Below, one piece after another: positions 26,087 to 33,121 of a stretch of 36,053 bases of DNA. A model generated the notes under the pieces. The model was given only the letters and a program-made list of their open reading frames with translations. It had not been told where the DNA came from and did not search any database. The position numbers and the translations under genes are program-made. The stretch's first letter is position 1. Each line of letters starts with the position of its first letter. The DNA comes from Bacteroidales bacterium (GTDB taxonomy: Bacteria; Bacteroidota; Bacteroidia; Bacteroidales; UBA932), in contig JAFSSE010000028.1 of the NCBI GenBank assembly GCA_017445755.1, positions 1 to 36,053 of the forward strand, written 5' to 3'.

Positions 26087-27197
26087 AATAATCGCCGCTG
26101 CCGCAGCCCTGCTTGCCCTTTCTTCATGCCAGAAGACCGTCATTACGGGGACTCTGAAGGACGCTCCCGGAAAGGAAATCATCGTCGGAATGCTCGACGT
26201 AAACCGTTTCCAGGCCCTCGATACGCTTAAGACCGACGACAAGGGTGTGTTCAAGTACGCGCCTGAGGTTGAAAAGGGCTGTCCGGAGTTCATCTATTTC
26301 TATTACAATGAAGACAAGATCGCCTCTCTCCTCGTGGAAAAGGGCGACCGTATTTCCGTTGTTGCCGATACGCTTGGAAACTATACGGTAGAGGGCTCTG
26401 AGGAGTCCCTGCTGCTCCAGGAGGCCGAACAGGAGTACGGCAGCTTCCTCGTTAAGATGGATGCCCTCGGGAAGGCCTATACCGATGGAAACGCCAGGGA
26501 AATCCAGCAGCAGATGTCCCGTGCCTATGTGGAGCATTACCGCAAGGCCGTCGCCTATGTGATGGCCCATCCCTTCTCCCTGACCTCGGCGACCGTCCTC
26601 TTTGAGGATGTATCCCCGGGTTTCCCGGTGTTCAGCCAGCAGACCGACGCGCTGCATTTCCGCTCGACCGCCGACTCCCTGAAGAAGGTTTATCCGGATT
26701 CCAAGTACGTCAAGGCCCTCGACAGGGAGGCCTCGAGGCGCATGAAGGATATGGAAATCCAGACCCGGATTGCGAACGCAGAAGAGCGCGGTTTCATGGA
26801 TATTGAACTTCCGGATATCAACGGACGGAAAGTTAAACTCAGCGACGTCGATGCCAAGGTTACGATGGTCTATTTCTGGGCTACCACTGACGAGCAGAAG
26901 ATGTTCAACCTGGATGCCCTGGATCCGCTTTACGCGAAGTACCACTCGAGGGGACTGGAGATTTTCGCGGTCTCGCTTGATATTGACAAGACGACCTGGG
27001 CTAGTGTCGTAAAGAACCAGAACCTGCCCTGGATCAATGTCTGCGATATCCGGGGAACCGCTTCCCCGTATATCGGGCTCTATGCCGTTTCGGCCCTTCC
27101 GAGGATTGTTTTCATAGTTGATGGCATGGTAGATGCTAACCCGGAGATTACCGACGACGCATCTCTCGCCCGGTATCTCGAAAAACGGCTTAAGTAA
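26073..27197 (+). CDS. Thioredoxin-like lipoprotein (DUF4369 + AhpC/TSA-type fold) lacking the CXXC
   Basis: A 374-residue envelope lipoprotein. The signal peptide ends in a lipobox (LALSSC, C19). An N-terminal DUF4369-like domain (VITGTLKDAPGKEIIVGML...FYYNEDKIASLLVEKGDRISV) is followed by a helical linker. A thioredoxin-like domain then starts near 245 (IELPDINGRKVKLSDV, MVYFWATTDEQ, GLEIFAVSLDID, YAVSALPRIVFIVDG). At the active site, where relatives have WCxxC, this protein has W-A-T-T-D-E-Q (269-275), so it has no redox cysteines and is unlikely to be a thiol oxidoreductase. The cis-proline (LPR) is kept. It overlaps the HIT gene by 14 nt. Confidence 0.85.
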   Translation: MKNYRIIAAAAALLALSSCQKTVITGTLKDAPGKEIIVGMLDVNRFQALDTLKTDDKGVFKYAPEVEKGCPEFIYFYYNEDKIASLLVEKGDRISVVADTLGNYTVEGSEESLLLQEAEQEYGSFLVKMDALGKAYTDGNAREIQQQMSRAYVEHYRKAVAYVMAHPFSLTSATVLFEDVSPGFPVFSQQTDALHFRSTADSLKKVYPDSKYVKALDREASRRMKDMEIQTRIANAEERGFMDIELPDINGRKVKLSDVDAKVTMVYFWATTDEQKMFNLDALDPLYAKYHSRGLEIFAVSLDIDKTTWASVVKNQNLPWINVCDIRGTASPYIGLYAVSALPRIVFIVDGMVDANPEITDDASLARYLEKRLK

Positions 27198-27202
27198 TTG
27201 AT

Positions 27203-27883
27203 TTAAAAGAGGTTTTTCCGGCTTACGGTAGCCGTGAATTCCTTCAGGTAGAACGGTTCGAAGTACGCGGTGTCTTCGAACCGTTTTTCCTTGTATGCCT
27301 TAAATGCGGGAACCGCCAGGGAGGAGGCCTTCGGACAGCACTGCACGAAGGTTCCATCGCCAAGGATCGGCCGGCACTTGTCTGCGGCATCCCCGATGAA
27401 AAGAACAGGTCCCTCGGCCCTTTCCGGCTCAAAGCTTTCGGCGGTAATAACCTCCGGACGCACTTCCCTCACCAGCTTTCCGTCCCCGGTATAGACGGCG
27501 GAATAGACTTCCATCCGCCGGGCGTCAAGAATCGGGACTATGAAGGGACATCCTTCGGGCACAAGCCCTTCAGAAATGGCCTGGAAGACGAGCGCCTCGA
27601 GGGTCCCCACTGAAATCAGCGGGATGCCGGCTCCGAAACAAAGCCCTTTCGCCGTCGATACTCCGACTCGGAGTCCGGTGTATGAACCCGGTCCGCTGCT
27701 GACGCAGACGGCGTCGCAGTCGCTAACCCTGAGGTCTCCCAGAACTTCTTTAACAAAGGGGGCCGCCATTGAGGCATGGGCCCTCGGCTCGCTGCTTTCC
27801 ACATAGCGCACAACCCTGCCGTCCTCAGAGAGGGCTGCGGAGCAGAGTGCCGTGGATGTTTCAATCAGGATGATTCTTGTCAT
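27203..27883 (-). CDS. tsaB: tRNA N6-threonylcarbamoyladenosine synthesis protein TsaB
   Basis: Scaffold partner of TsaD in making t6A37 on ANN-decoding tRNAs. The 226 residues begin ILIETSTALCSAAL, then SSGPGSYTGLRVGVSTAKGLCFGAGIPLISVGTLEAL, the TsaB hallmark. Further on are VPILDARRMEVYSAVY and the C-terminal YFEPFYLKEF. It is expressed from the minus strand, 6 nt after cvpA. Its stop is 5 nt from the stop of the convergent lipoprotein gene. Confidence 0.95.
   Translation of the reverse strand: MTRIILIETSTALCSAALSEDGRVVRYVESSEPRAHASMAAPFVKEVLGDLRVSDCDAVCVSSGPGSYTGLRVGVSTAKGLCFGAGIPLISVGTLEALVFQAISEGLVPEGCPFIVPILDARRMEVYSAVYTGDGKLVREVRPEVITAESFEPERAEGPVLFIGDAADKCRPILGDGTFVQCCPKASSLAVPAFKAYKEKRFEDTAYFEPFYLKEFTATVSRKNLF
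27252..27288 (+). terminator. Rho-independent terminator for the greA operon, embedded in tsaB
   Basis: A perfect 12-bp stem, AACGGTTCGAAG (27252-27263) with CTTCGAACCGTT (27274-27285), encloses a 10-nt loop and runs into TTTTT (27284-27288). It lies 55 nt past the lipoprotein stop on the plus strand, but inside the coding region of the convergent tsaB gene, whose codons there spell R-F-E-D-T-A-Y-F-E-P. On the minus strand no T-run follows, so it should stop only plus-strand transcripts. Confidence 0.7.
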
Positions 27884-27889
27884 GTCGGG

Positions 27890-28402
27890 TCAGGCGGCGC
27901 TGAGATTTGCGCCGGGTAAGAGCAGTTGTTTGAGGTAGGGGAATACCAGGTCGGCAAAGTCCCTGAGGCCTCCGTACAGGAAGGATTCCTCCAGCTTTTC
28001 CGGTTTCACAATCTGGTATGTCGAGTTCAGGGTATCGAAAAGGGTTAGCCCGAGGCCGAGGATCATGGCGGTGACGGCGATGGCGAAAATGAGGCCCAGA
28101 CCCTTGTCCAGCCATCCGAGCATTGCCATGTCCAGGATTTTCGACAGGGCCTTACCGAGAAGGAGGGCTGCCAAAGAGACGGCAATCAGGATGATGGCGA
28201 AGGCGATTACGCTCAGAATGGTGTCATTTACCTCGATATACGGCCGGATCCAGGTGCAGACCAAAGAGGTGAACTTGAAGGCCAGCCATACGCTCAGGAT
28301 TACGCCGGCAAATGAAATCGCCTGTTCCATGAAGCCCTTGGACAGTCCCCGGATGATGGCGGGGATAAAGCAGAGCAACAGGACTATATCTAGGGTATTC
28401 AT
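27890..28402 (-). CDS. CvpA-family membrane protein
   Basis: A 170-residue inner-membrane protein of the CvpA (colicin V production) family. It has MNTLDIVLLLCFIPAIIRGLSKGFMEQAISFAGVILSVWLAFK and three further hydrophobic segments (ILSVIAFAIILIAVSLAALLLG, LIFAIAVTAMILGLGLTLF and a weaker one). The I-x-G-x-x-K-G-F/L-x-E-Q pattern after the first helix is the CvpA signature. ATG 28402 is chosen; the longer frame from 28474 would run across the ileS promoter. It is transcribed with tsaB. The exact function in this phylum is not known. Confidence 0.87.
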   Translation of the reverse strand: MNTLDIVLLLCFIPAIIRGLSKGFMEQAISFAGVILSVWLAFKFTSLVCTWIRPYIEVNDTILSVIAFAIILIAVSLAALLLGKALSKILDMAMLGWLDKGLGLIFAIAVTAMILGLGLTLFDTLNSTYQIVKPEKLEESFLYGGLRDFADLVFPYLKQLLLPGANLSAA

Positions 28403-28403
28403 C

Positions 28404-28436
28404 TTTTGGTAATAACCTGTAAAAATTGTATCTTTG
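28404..28436 (+). promoter_or_regulatory. ileS promoter (TTTTG-N20-TATCTTTG)
   Basis: TTTTG at 28404-28408 and TATCTTTG at 28429-28436 are 20 bp apart. The -33 element abuts the cvpA start codon on the other strand. The leader is short (about 27 nt) and contains a four-codon reading frame, ATG CAA AAG TAG, at 28447-28458. Confidence 0.75.
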
Positions 28437-28467
28437 TGGACTAATAATGCAAAAGTAGTCAAAAAAT

Positions 28468-31400
28468 ATGACATTTAAAGAATATAAGGGTCTGGATCTG
28501 GTTGGGACCGGAAATGAAGTTCTGGAGCGCTGGAAGCGTATGGATGCCTTCGGGCAGTCCCTTAAGATCCGGGAGGGTGCCCCGGAATTCATCTTTTTCG
28601 AGGGACCGCCCTCGGCGAACGGCATGCCCGGCATCCACCATGTAATGGCCCGCTCCATCAAGGATGCGGTCTGCCGCTATAAGACCCAGACGGGCTACCG
28701 GGTCCGCCGCCGTGCGGGCTGGGATACCCATGGCCTCCCCGTCGAACTCGGAGTGGAGAAGAAGCTCGGCATTACCAAGGCGGATATCGGAGAGAAGGTC
28801 TCCATCGAGGAGTACAATGCCGCCTGCCGCAAGGAGGTCATGAAATATACGAAGGAATGGGTGAACATGACCGAACGCGTCGGCTACTGGGTTGACATGG
28901 ACGACCCCTACATCACCTATGACAACCGATATATCGAGACGCTGTGGTATCTTCTGAGGAAGATATACGACAAGGGGCTTCTCTACAAGGGATATACTAT
29001 CCAGCCGTATTCCCCGACCGACGGCACCGGGCTCAGTTCCCATGAACTGAACCAGCCGGGCTGCTACCGCGACGTGACCGACACTACGGCTACCGTCCAG
29101 TTCGAAATCATCAAGGACGGCCGTTCCCAGCCGCTTTTCGGCACGGAATCGGTCCCGGTCTACATGCTTGCGTGGACCACGACTCCCTGGACGCTTCCCT
29201 CCAATACGGCCCTTTGCGTCGGTGAAAAGATAGAGTATGTCCGTGTCCTTTCGTTCAACCAGTACACCGGTGCCCCGGCAGTCTATGTGCTCGCCAAGGA
29301 CCTTCTCGGCGCCTGGTTCAATCCGAAGGGAGCGGACGTGCCGCTGGAAAGTTATGTCAAGGGAGACAAAATCATCCCTTACAGGGTGCTGGAAGGCGAA
29401 TTTTACGGGTCGGATCTCGTCGGGATCCGTTACCACCAACTTATTCCCTGGTTCCGTCCTGACGGGGACGCTTTCCGTGTTATTCCCGGGGATTATGTCA
29501 CCACCGAAGACGGTACCGGTATCGTCCACATCGCTCCCTCTTTCGGTGCGGACGACAAGCGGGTGGCCGCTGCGGCGGGTATTGCCGGCATCATGCCCCT
29601 CGACCGTAACGGGAATCCCGGCGCCCAGGTGGATACCCAAGGCCGCTTTGTCCGCCTCGAAGACCTCGATCCGGAGTATGCAAAGACGGTGGATCCCTCT
29701 TATTCGGAGTTCTCCGGCCGCTTTGTCAAGAATGCCATAGACGATTATTTCCGGAAACTCCACGGAGAGTCGCCCCTTGCCCCCGACGCCCCTGTCCTCG
29801 ACGTCGATCTTTGCGTAATGATGAAAGCCGACGGGCGCCTCTTCCGGATGCAGAAACATGTCCACAGCTATCCCCACAGCTGGAGGACCGACTGCCCGGT
29901 TATTTATTATCCGCTGGATTCATGGTTCATCAAGGCCTCTGCCGTCAAAGACGAGATGGTCGCGCTGAACAATACCATAACATGGAAACCCGCCTCCACC
30001 GGAACTGGTCGTTTCGGCCAGTGGCTTGAGAATATCCAGGACTGGAACCTCAGCCGAAGCCGTTTCTGGGGCACTCCGCTCCCGATTTGGAGAACTGAAG
30101 ACGGGAAGGAGGAGAAGTGCATAGGCAGCGTCGCCGAGCTTTACGAGGAGATAGAGAAGGCCGTCAGGGCCGGGATCATGGCCTCCAATCCGCTTAAGGA
30201 CAAGGGCTTTGATCCGAAGGACATGGGTAAGGAAAACTATGACCGGATTGACCTCCACAGGCCCTATGTCGACAGGATATTCCTCGTCTCCCCGAGCGGG
30301 AAGAAGATGGTCCGGGAGAGCGACCTCATCGACGTCTGGTTCGATTCCGGCGCCATGCCTTATGCCCAGGAAGGACTCCGTAACCTCGGCAGCGAGGATT
30401 TCGGCGCGACGGCCGACTTCATAGCCGAAGGCGTGGACCAGACCCGCGGCTGGTTCTATACCCTCCATGCCATCCATACGATGATAAGCGGAACCCCCGC
30501 TTTCCGGAGGGTGATTTCCAACGGACTCGTTCTCGACCGCGAAGGGAACAAGATGTCCAAGCGGCTTGGAAATGCGGTCGATCCTTTCGGCCAGCTCGAC
30601 AAGTACGGGGCCGATGCTCTCCGCTGGTATATGCTGACAAACGCCCAGCCCTGGGACAATCTCAAATTCGATGAGGCCGGTGTGGATGAAATCCGCCGGA
30701 AGTTCTTCGGAACCCTGTACAATACCTATTCGTTCTTCGCCCTCTACGCAAATGTGGACGGCTTTGATCCTTCTTCGGAGCAGGTTCCTTATGAGGAGCG
30801 TCCGGAACTGGACCGCTATATCATCTCCCGGCTCCATTCGCTTATCCGCGACGCCCGGGCGGCGTATGAGAACTACGATGTCACTACCGCCGGCCGGCTT
30901 ATCCAGGATTTTGTCTGCGACCATGTTTCCAACTGGTATGTCCGGTTGAACCGCAAGCGCTTCTGGGGCGGCGGTATGAGCCAGGACAAGCTCGCGGCCT
31001 ATCAGACCCTTTACGAGGTGCTCCTCGACGTGGCAATCCTGTCCGCTCCTATTGCACCTTTCTACATGGACCGGCTCTGGTGCGACCTGACCGGTTCCGA
31101 GCAGTCCGTCCACTTTACTCTGATGCCGGAGTCCCGGCCGCAGCTGATTGACGCCGAACTGGAAGAGCGCATGGCCCTGGCCCAGGATGCGACCTCCATG
31201 GTCCTTGCCCTTCGTAAGAAGACCGCCCTGCCCGTCCGCCAGCCGCTCTCGAAGATTATGGTCCCCGTCATTTCCGACAGGATCCGGACCCGCCTCGAAG
31301 CCGTCCGTGACCTTATCCTCGCAGAGGTCAATGTAAAGGAAATGGAGTTCATCTCCGACACCACAGGTATTATCACCCTCCGTATCAAGCCGAACTTCAA

Positions 31401-31914
31401 GGTGCTCGGCAAGGTGTACGGGGCCCGTATGAAGGAGATAGCCGGCGCTTTCCAGGGACTGGACCAGAGTACCGTCGCCGCAATCCGGAGTGCGGAAACC
31501 GCCGGAGAAAAATATGTGCTTGAACTTCCCGGAGGCCCTGTAGAGCTGAATCCGGGAGATTATACCATTACATCTGAGGATATGCCCGGCTGGCTCATTG
31601 CCTCCGAGGGATCCCTGACGGTTGCCCTTGACATCGAACTGACCGAAGACCTTCTCAGGGAGGGGGCGGCCCGCGAGCTTGTCAACCGTATCCAGAACCT
31701 CCGTAAGGAGAGCGGATTCAATGTAACCGACCGGATAGACACGGTTATCGATGCCGAAGGGGCATTCCGCGACGAGATTGCCGCGGCCCTCGAATCATTC
31801 GGCAGCTATGTCGCCGCCCAGACCCTTTCCCGCAGCGTGAGTCTCGGCACGGCCGAAGATGCCCCTGAGGTGGAGTGGAAGGACGGATTCGTCAGGATTG
31901 CAGTTAAGAGATAA
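28468..31914 (+). CDS. ileS: Isoleucyl-tRNA synthetase, eukaryote-like (type 2), with GXHH signature
   Basis: Charges tRNA-Ile, with post-transfer editing of valine. The 1148 residues are long, as in the type-2 (eukaryote-like) enzymes. The class I signature that normally reads HxGH is here P-G-I-H-H (G55-I56-H57-H58, after GPPSANGMP), with the first and third residues exchanged. The second signature is KMSKR at 695-699. GWDTHGLPVE and the editing domain with TTPWTLPSNTALCV are intact. The C-terminal anticodon-binding and extension regions look complete. It has its own promoter, and the DksA-like gene and lspA follow. Confidence 0.96.
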   Translation: MTFKEYKGLDLVGTGNEVLERWKRMDAFGQSLKIREGAPEFIFFEGPPSANGMPGIHHVMARSIKDAVCRYKTQTGYRVRRRAGWDTHGLPVELGVEKKLGITKADIGEKVSIEEYNAACRKEVMKYTKEWVNMTERVGYWVDMDDPYITYDNRYIETLWYLLRKIYDKGLLYKGYTIQPYSPTDGTGLSSHELNQPGCYRDVTDTTATVQFEIIKDGRSQPLFGTESVPVYMLAWTTTPWTLPSNTALCVGEKIEYVRVLSFNQYTGAPAVYVLAKDLLGAWFNPKGADVPLESYVKGDKIIPYRVLEGEFYGSDLVGIRYHQLIPWFRPDGDAFRVIPGDYVTTEDGTGIVHIAPSFGADDKRVAAAAGIAGIMPLDRNGNPGAQVDTQGRFVRLEDLDPEYAKTVDPSYSEFSGRFVKNAIDDYFRKLHGESPLAPDAPVLDVDLCVMMKADGRLFRMQKHVHSYPHSWRTDCPVIYYPLDSWFIKASAVKDEMVALNNTITWKPASTGTGRFGQWLENIQDWNLSRSRFWGTPLPIWRTEDGKEEKCIGSVAELYEEIEKAVRAGIMASNPLKDKGFDPKDMGKENYDRIDLHRPYVDRIFLVSPSGKKMVRESDLIDVWFDSGAMPYAQEGLRNLGSEDFGATADFIAEGVDQTRGWFYTLHAIHTMISGTPAFRRVISNGLVLDREGNKMSKRLGNAVDPFGQLDKYGADALRWYMLTNAQPWDNLKFDEAGVDEIRRKFFGTLYNTYSFFALYANVDGFDPSSEQVPYEERPELDRYIISRLHSLIRDARAAYENYDVTTAGRLIQDFVCDHVSNWYVRLNRKRFWGGGMSQDKLAAYQTLYEVLLDVAILSAPIAPFYMDRLWCDLTGSEQSVHFTLMPESRPQLIDAELEERMALAQDATSMVLALRKKTALPVRQPLSKIMVPVISDRIRTRLEAVRDLILAEVNVKEMEFISDTTGIITLRIKPNFKVLGKVYGARMKEIAGAFQGLDQSTVAAIRSAETAGEKYVLELPGGPVELNPGDYTITSEDMPGWLIASEGSLTVALDIELTEDLLREGAARELVNRIQNLRKESGFNVTDRIDTVIDAEGAFRDEIAAALESFGSYVAAQTLSRSVSLGTAEDAPEVEWKDGFVRIAVKR

Positions 31915-31934
31915 ATTATTAATTCCTTACCGTT

Positions 31935-32336
31935 ATGGAAGAGAATACAAAGACCCGTTACACGGACGAAGAACTCGAAGAGTTCCGCGCCATCATCCTT
32001 GAAAAGCTGGCCAAGGCAAAAGCAGAGTACAAGACCCTCCGGGAGATTGTCATGCACAGTGGCGGCAACGATATTGAGGATACTGCCCCGACCTTCAAGA
32101 CGGTCGAAGACGACGGTGCCTTTCAGCGTTCCAAGGAAGAGGCAAGCCAGCTGGCCCAGCGTCAGTACCAGTTCATCCAGAATCTGGAGGCGGCCCTCAT
32201 CCGCATCGAAAACAAGTCTTACGGAATCTGCCGCGTGACCGGTAAACTGATTCCAAAGGAGCGGCTCCGCCTCGTTCCGCATGCCACCCTTACGGTTGAG
32301 GCCAAGGAAATGCTTGCAAAGAAGGGGAAGAATTGA
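31935..32336 (+). CDS. TraR/DksA-family protein with degenerate zinc finger
   Basis: A 133-residue coiled-coil protein related to DksA, which binds the RNA polymerase secondary channel. A long helical hairpin (about 10-90) has an acidic turn (NDIEDTAPTF, VEDDGA). The C-terminal block YGICRVTGKLIPKERLRLVPHATLTVEAKE is the TraR/DksA C4-finger region. Only one of the four expected cysteines remains, with T, H/A and V/E in the other places, so it probably folds without zinc. I recall this form as common in Bacteroidetes. It sits between ileS and lspA on the same strand. Confidence 0.88.
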   Translation: MEENTKTRYTDEELEEFRAIILEKLAKAKAEYKTLREIVMHSGGNDIEDTAPTFKTVEDDGAFQRSKEEASQLAQRQYQFIQNLEAALIRIENKSYGICRVTGKLIPKERLRLVPHATLTVEAKEMLAKKGKN

Positions 32337-32342
32337 TTTTTC

Positions 32343-32942
32343 ATGAATAAAGGGAAGAAACTTCTCCTGCTTGGAATCGTGCTTATCGTCATTGACCAGG
32401 TCATGAAGATCCTGGTCAAGACGAATATGTCCATCGGCGAGCAGTTCAATGTCATCGGCGACTGGTTCCGGATCCTCTTTATAGAGAATAAGGGCATGGC
32501 CTTCGGAATGTCCTTCGGGGGAGTTGTCGGAAAATATCTCCTTACGGCTTTCCGAATTGGTCTTTTCGCCTTCCTGGTATGGTGGATCCGGAAGCTCCTT
32601 CGCCGCGAAAACCCTGTTCCGACGGGCGTGCTTGTCGGACTTACCCTGATTGCCGCCGGAGCCCTCGGGAATATCTTCGACTGTCTCTTCTACGGGCTGA
32701 TCTTTTCGGAATCCGCTCCGGGAGTCGTCGCAACATTTGGCGGCCACTATGCCCCCTTCATGCAGGGGAAGGTAGTGGACATGCTTTATTTCCCCCTTTG
32801 GACATGGCCCGACTGGGTCCCTTTCGTAGGAGGAGATGTTTTCTTTGAACCGATCTTCAATTTCGCAGACAGTTGCGTTACGGTCGGTGCGCTCTACCTT
32901 ATTATCTTCCAGTTCAAGTTTTTCTCCAAGGAGTCCGACTGA
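32343..32942 (+). CDS. lspA: Lipoprotein signal peptidase II
   Basis: Aspartyl protease of the inner membrane that removes lipoprotein signal peptides. The 199 residues hold four hydrophobic segments. The catalytic aspartates are D113 in ALGNIFD and D176 in FNFADSCV, with the conserved ENKGMAFG motif upstream. It has a longer loop between the last helices than E. coli LspA, as is usual in Bacteroidales. It starts 6 nt after the DksA-like gene. The lipoprotein encoded at 26073-27197 is one expected substrate. Confidence 0.95.
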   Translation: MNKGKKLLLLGIVLIVIDQVMKILVKTNMSIGEQFNVIGDWFRILFIENKGMAFGMSFGGVVGKYLLTAFRIGLFAFLVWWIRKLLRRENPVPTGVLVGLTLIAAGALGNIFDCLFYGLIFSESAPGVVATFGGHYAPFMQGKVVDMLYFPLWTWPDWVPFVGGDVFFEPIFNFADSCVTVGALYLIIFQFKFFSKESD

Positions 32943-32980
32943 TTGTTAGTTTCCTGTTGATAACTTTTTTCGGGAAGGGC

Positions 32981-33012
32981 TTGACATAATACTTCCGTCT
33001 TTACTAACTTTG
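32981..33012 (+). promoter_or_regulatory. nrdD promoter (TTG-N21-TAACTTTG)
   Basis: TTG at 32981-32983 and TAACTTTG at 33005-33012 lie 21 bp apart. Transcription is expected from about 33017, giving a leader of about 105 nt. Confidence 0.65.
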
Positions 33013-33029
33013 TTACTGTGAGCACGGGA

Positions 33030-33079
33030 AATCCGGCACGGATTGCGTACAGGCAGTCCGGAATTTTTTGCCCCCTGCC
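33030..33079 (+). promoter_or_regulatory. Alternative hairpins in nrdD leader (possible attenuator)
   Basis: AATCC-GGCAC-GGATT (33030-33044) is a perfect 5-bp hairpin. TCCGG (33032-33036), part of it, could instead pair with CCGGA (33058-33062), which is followed directly by A-TTTTTT. These two pairings exclude each other. A third possible pair is GGCAG (33052-33056) with CTGCC (33075-33079). The leader has no open frame of note. The stems are short, so this is tentative. Confidence 0.3.
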
Positions 33080-33121
33080 CTGCTGAGAATGTTGAGTTGT
33101 AATCTATAAATATTTGATATT

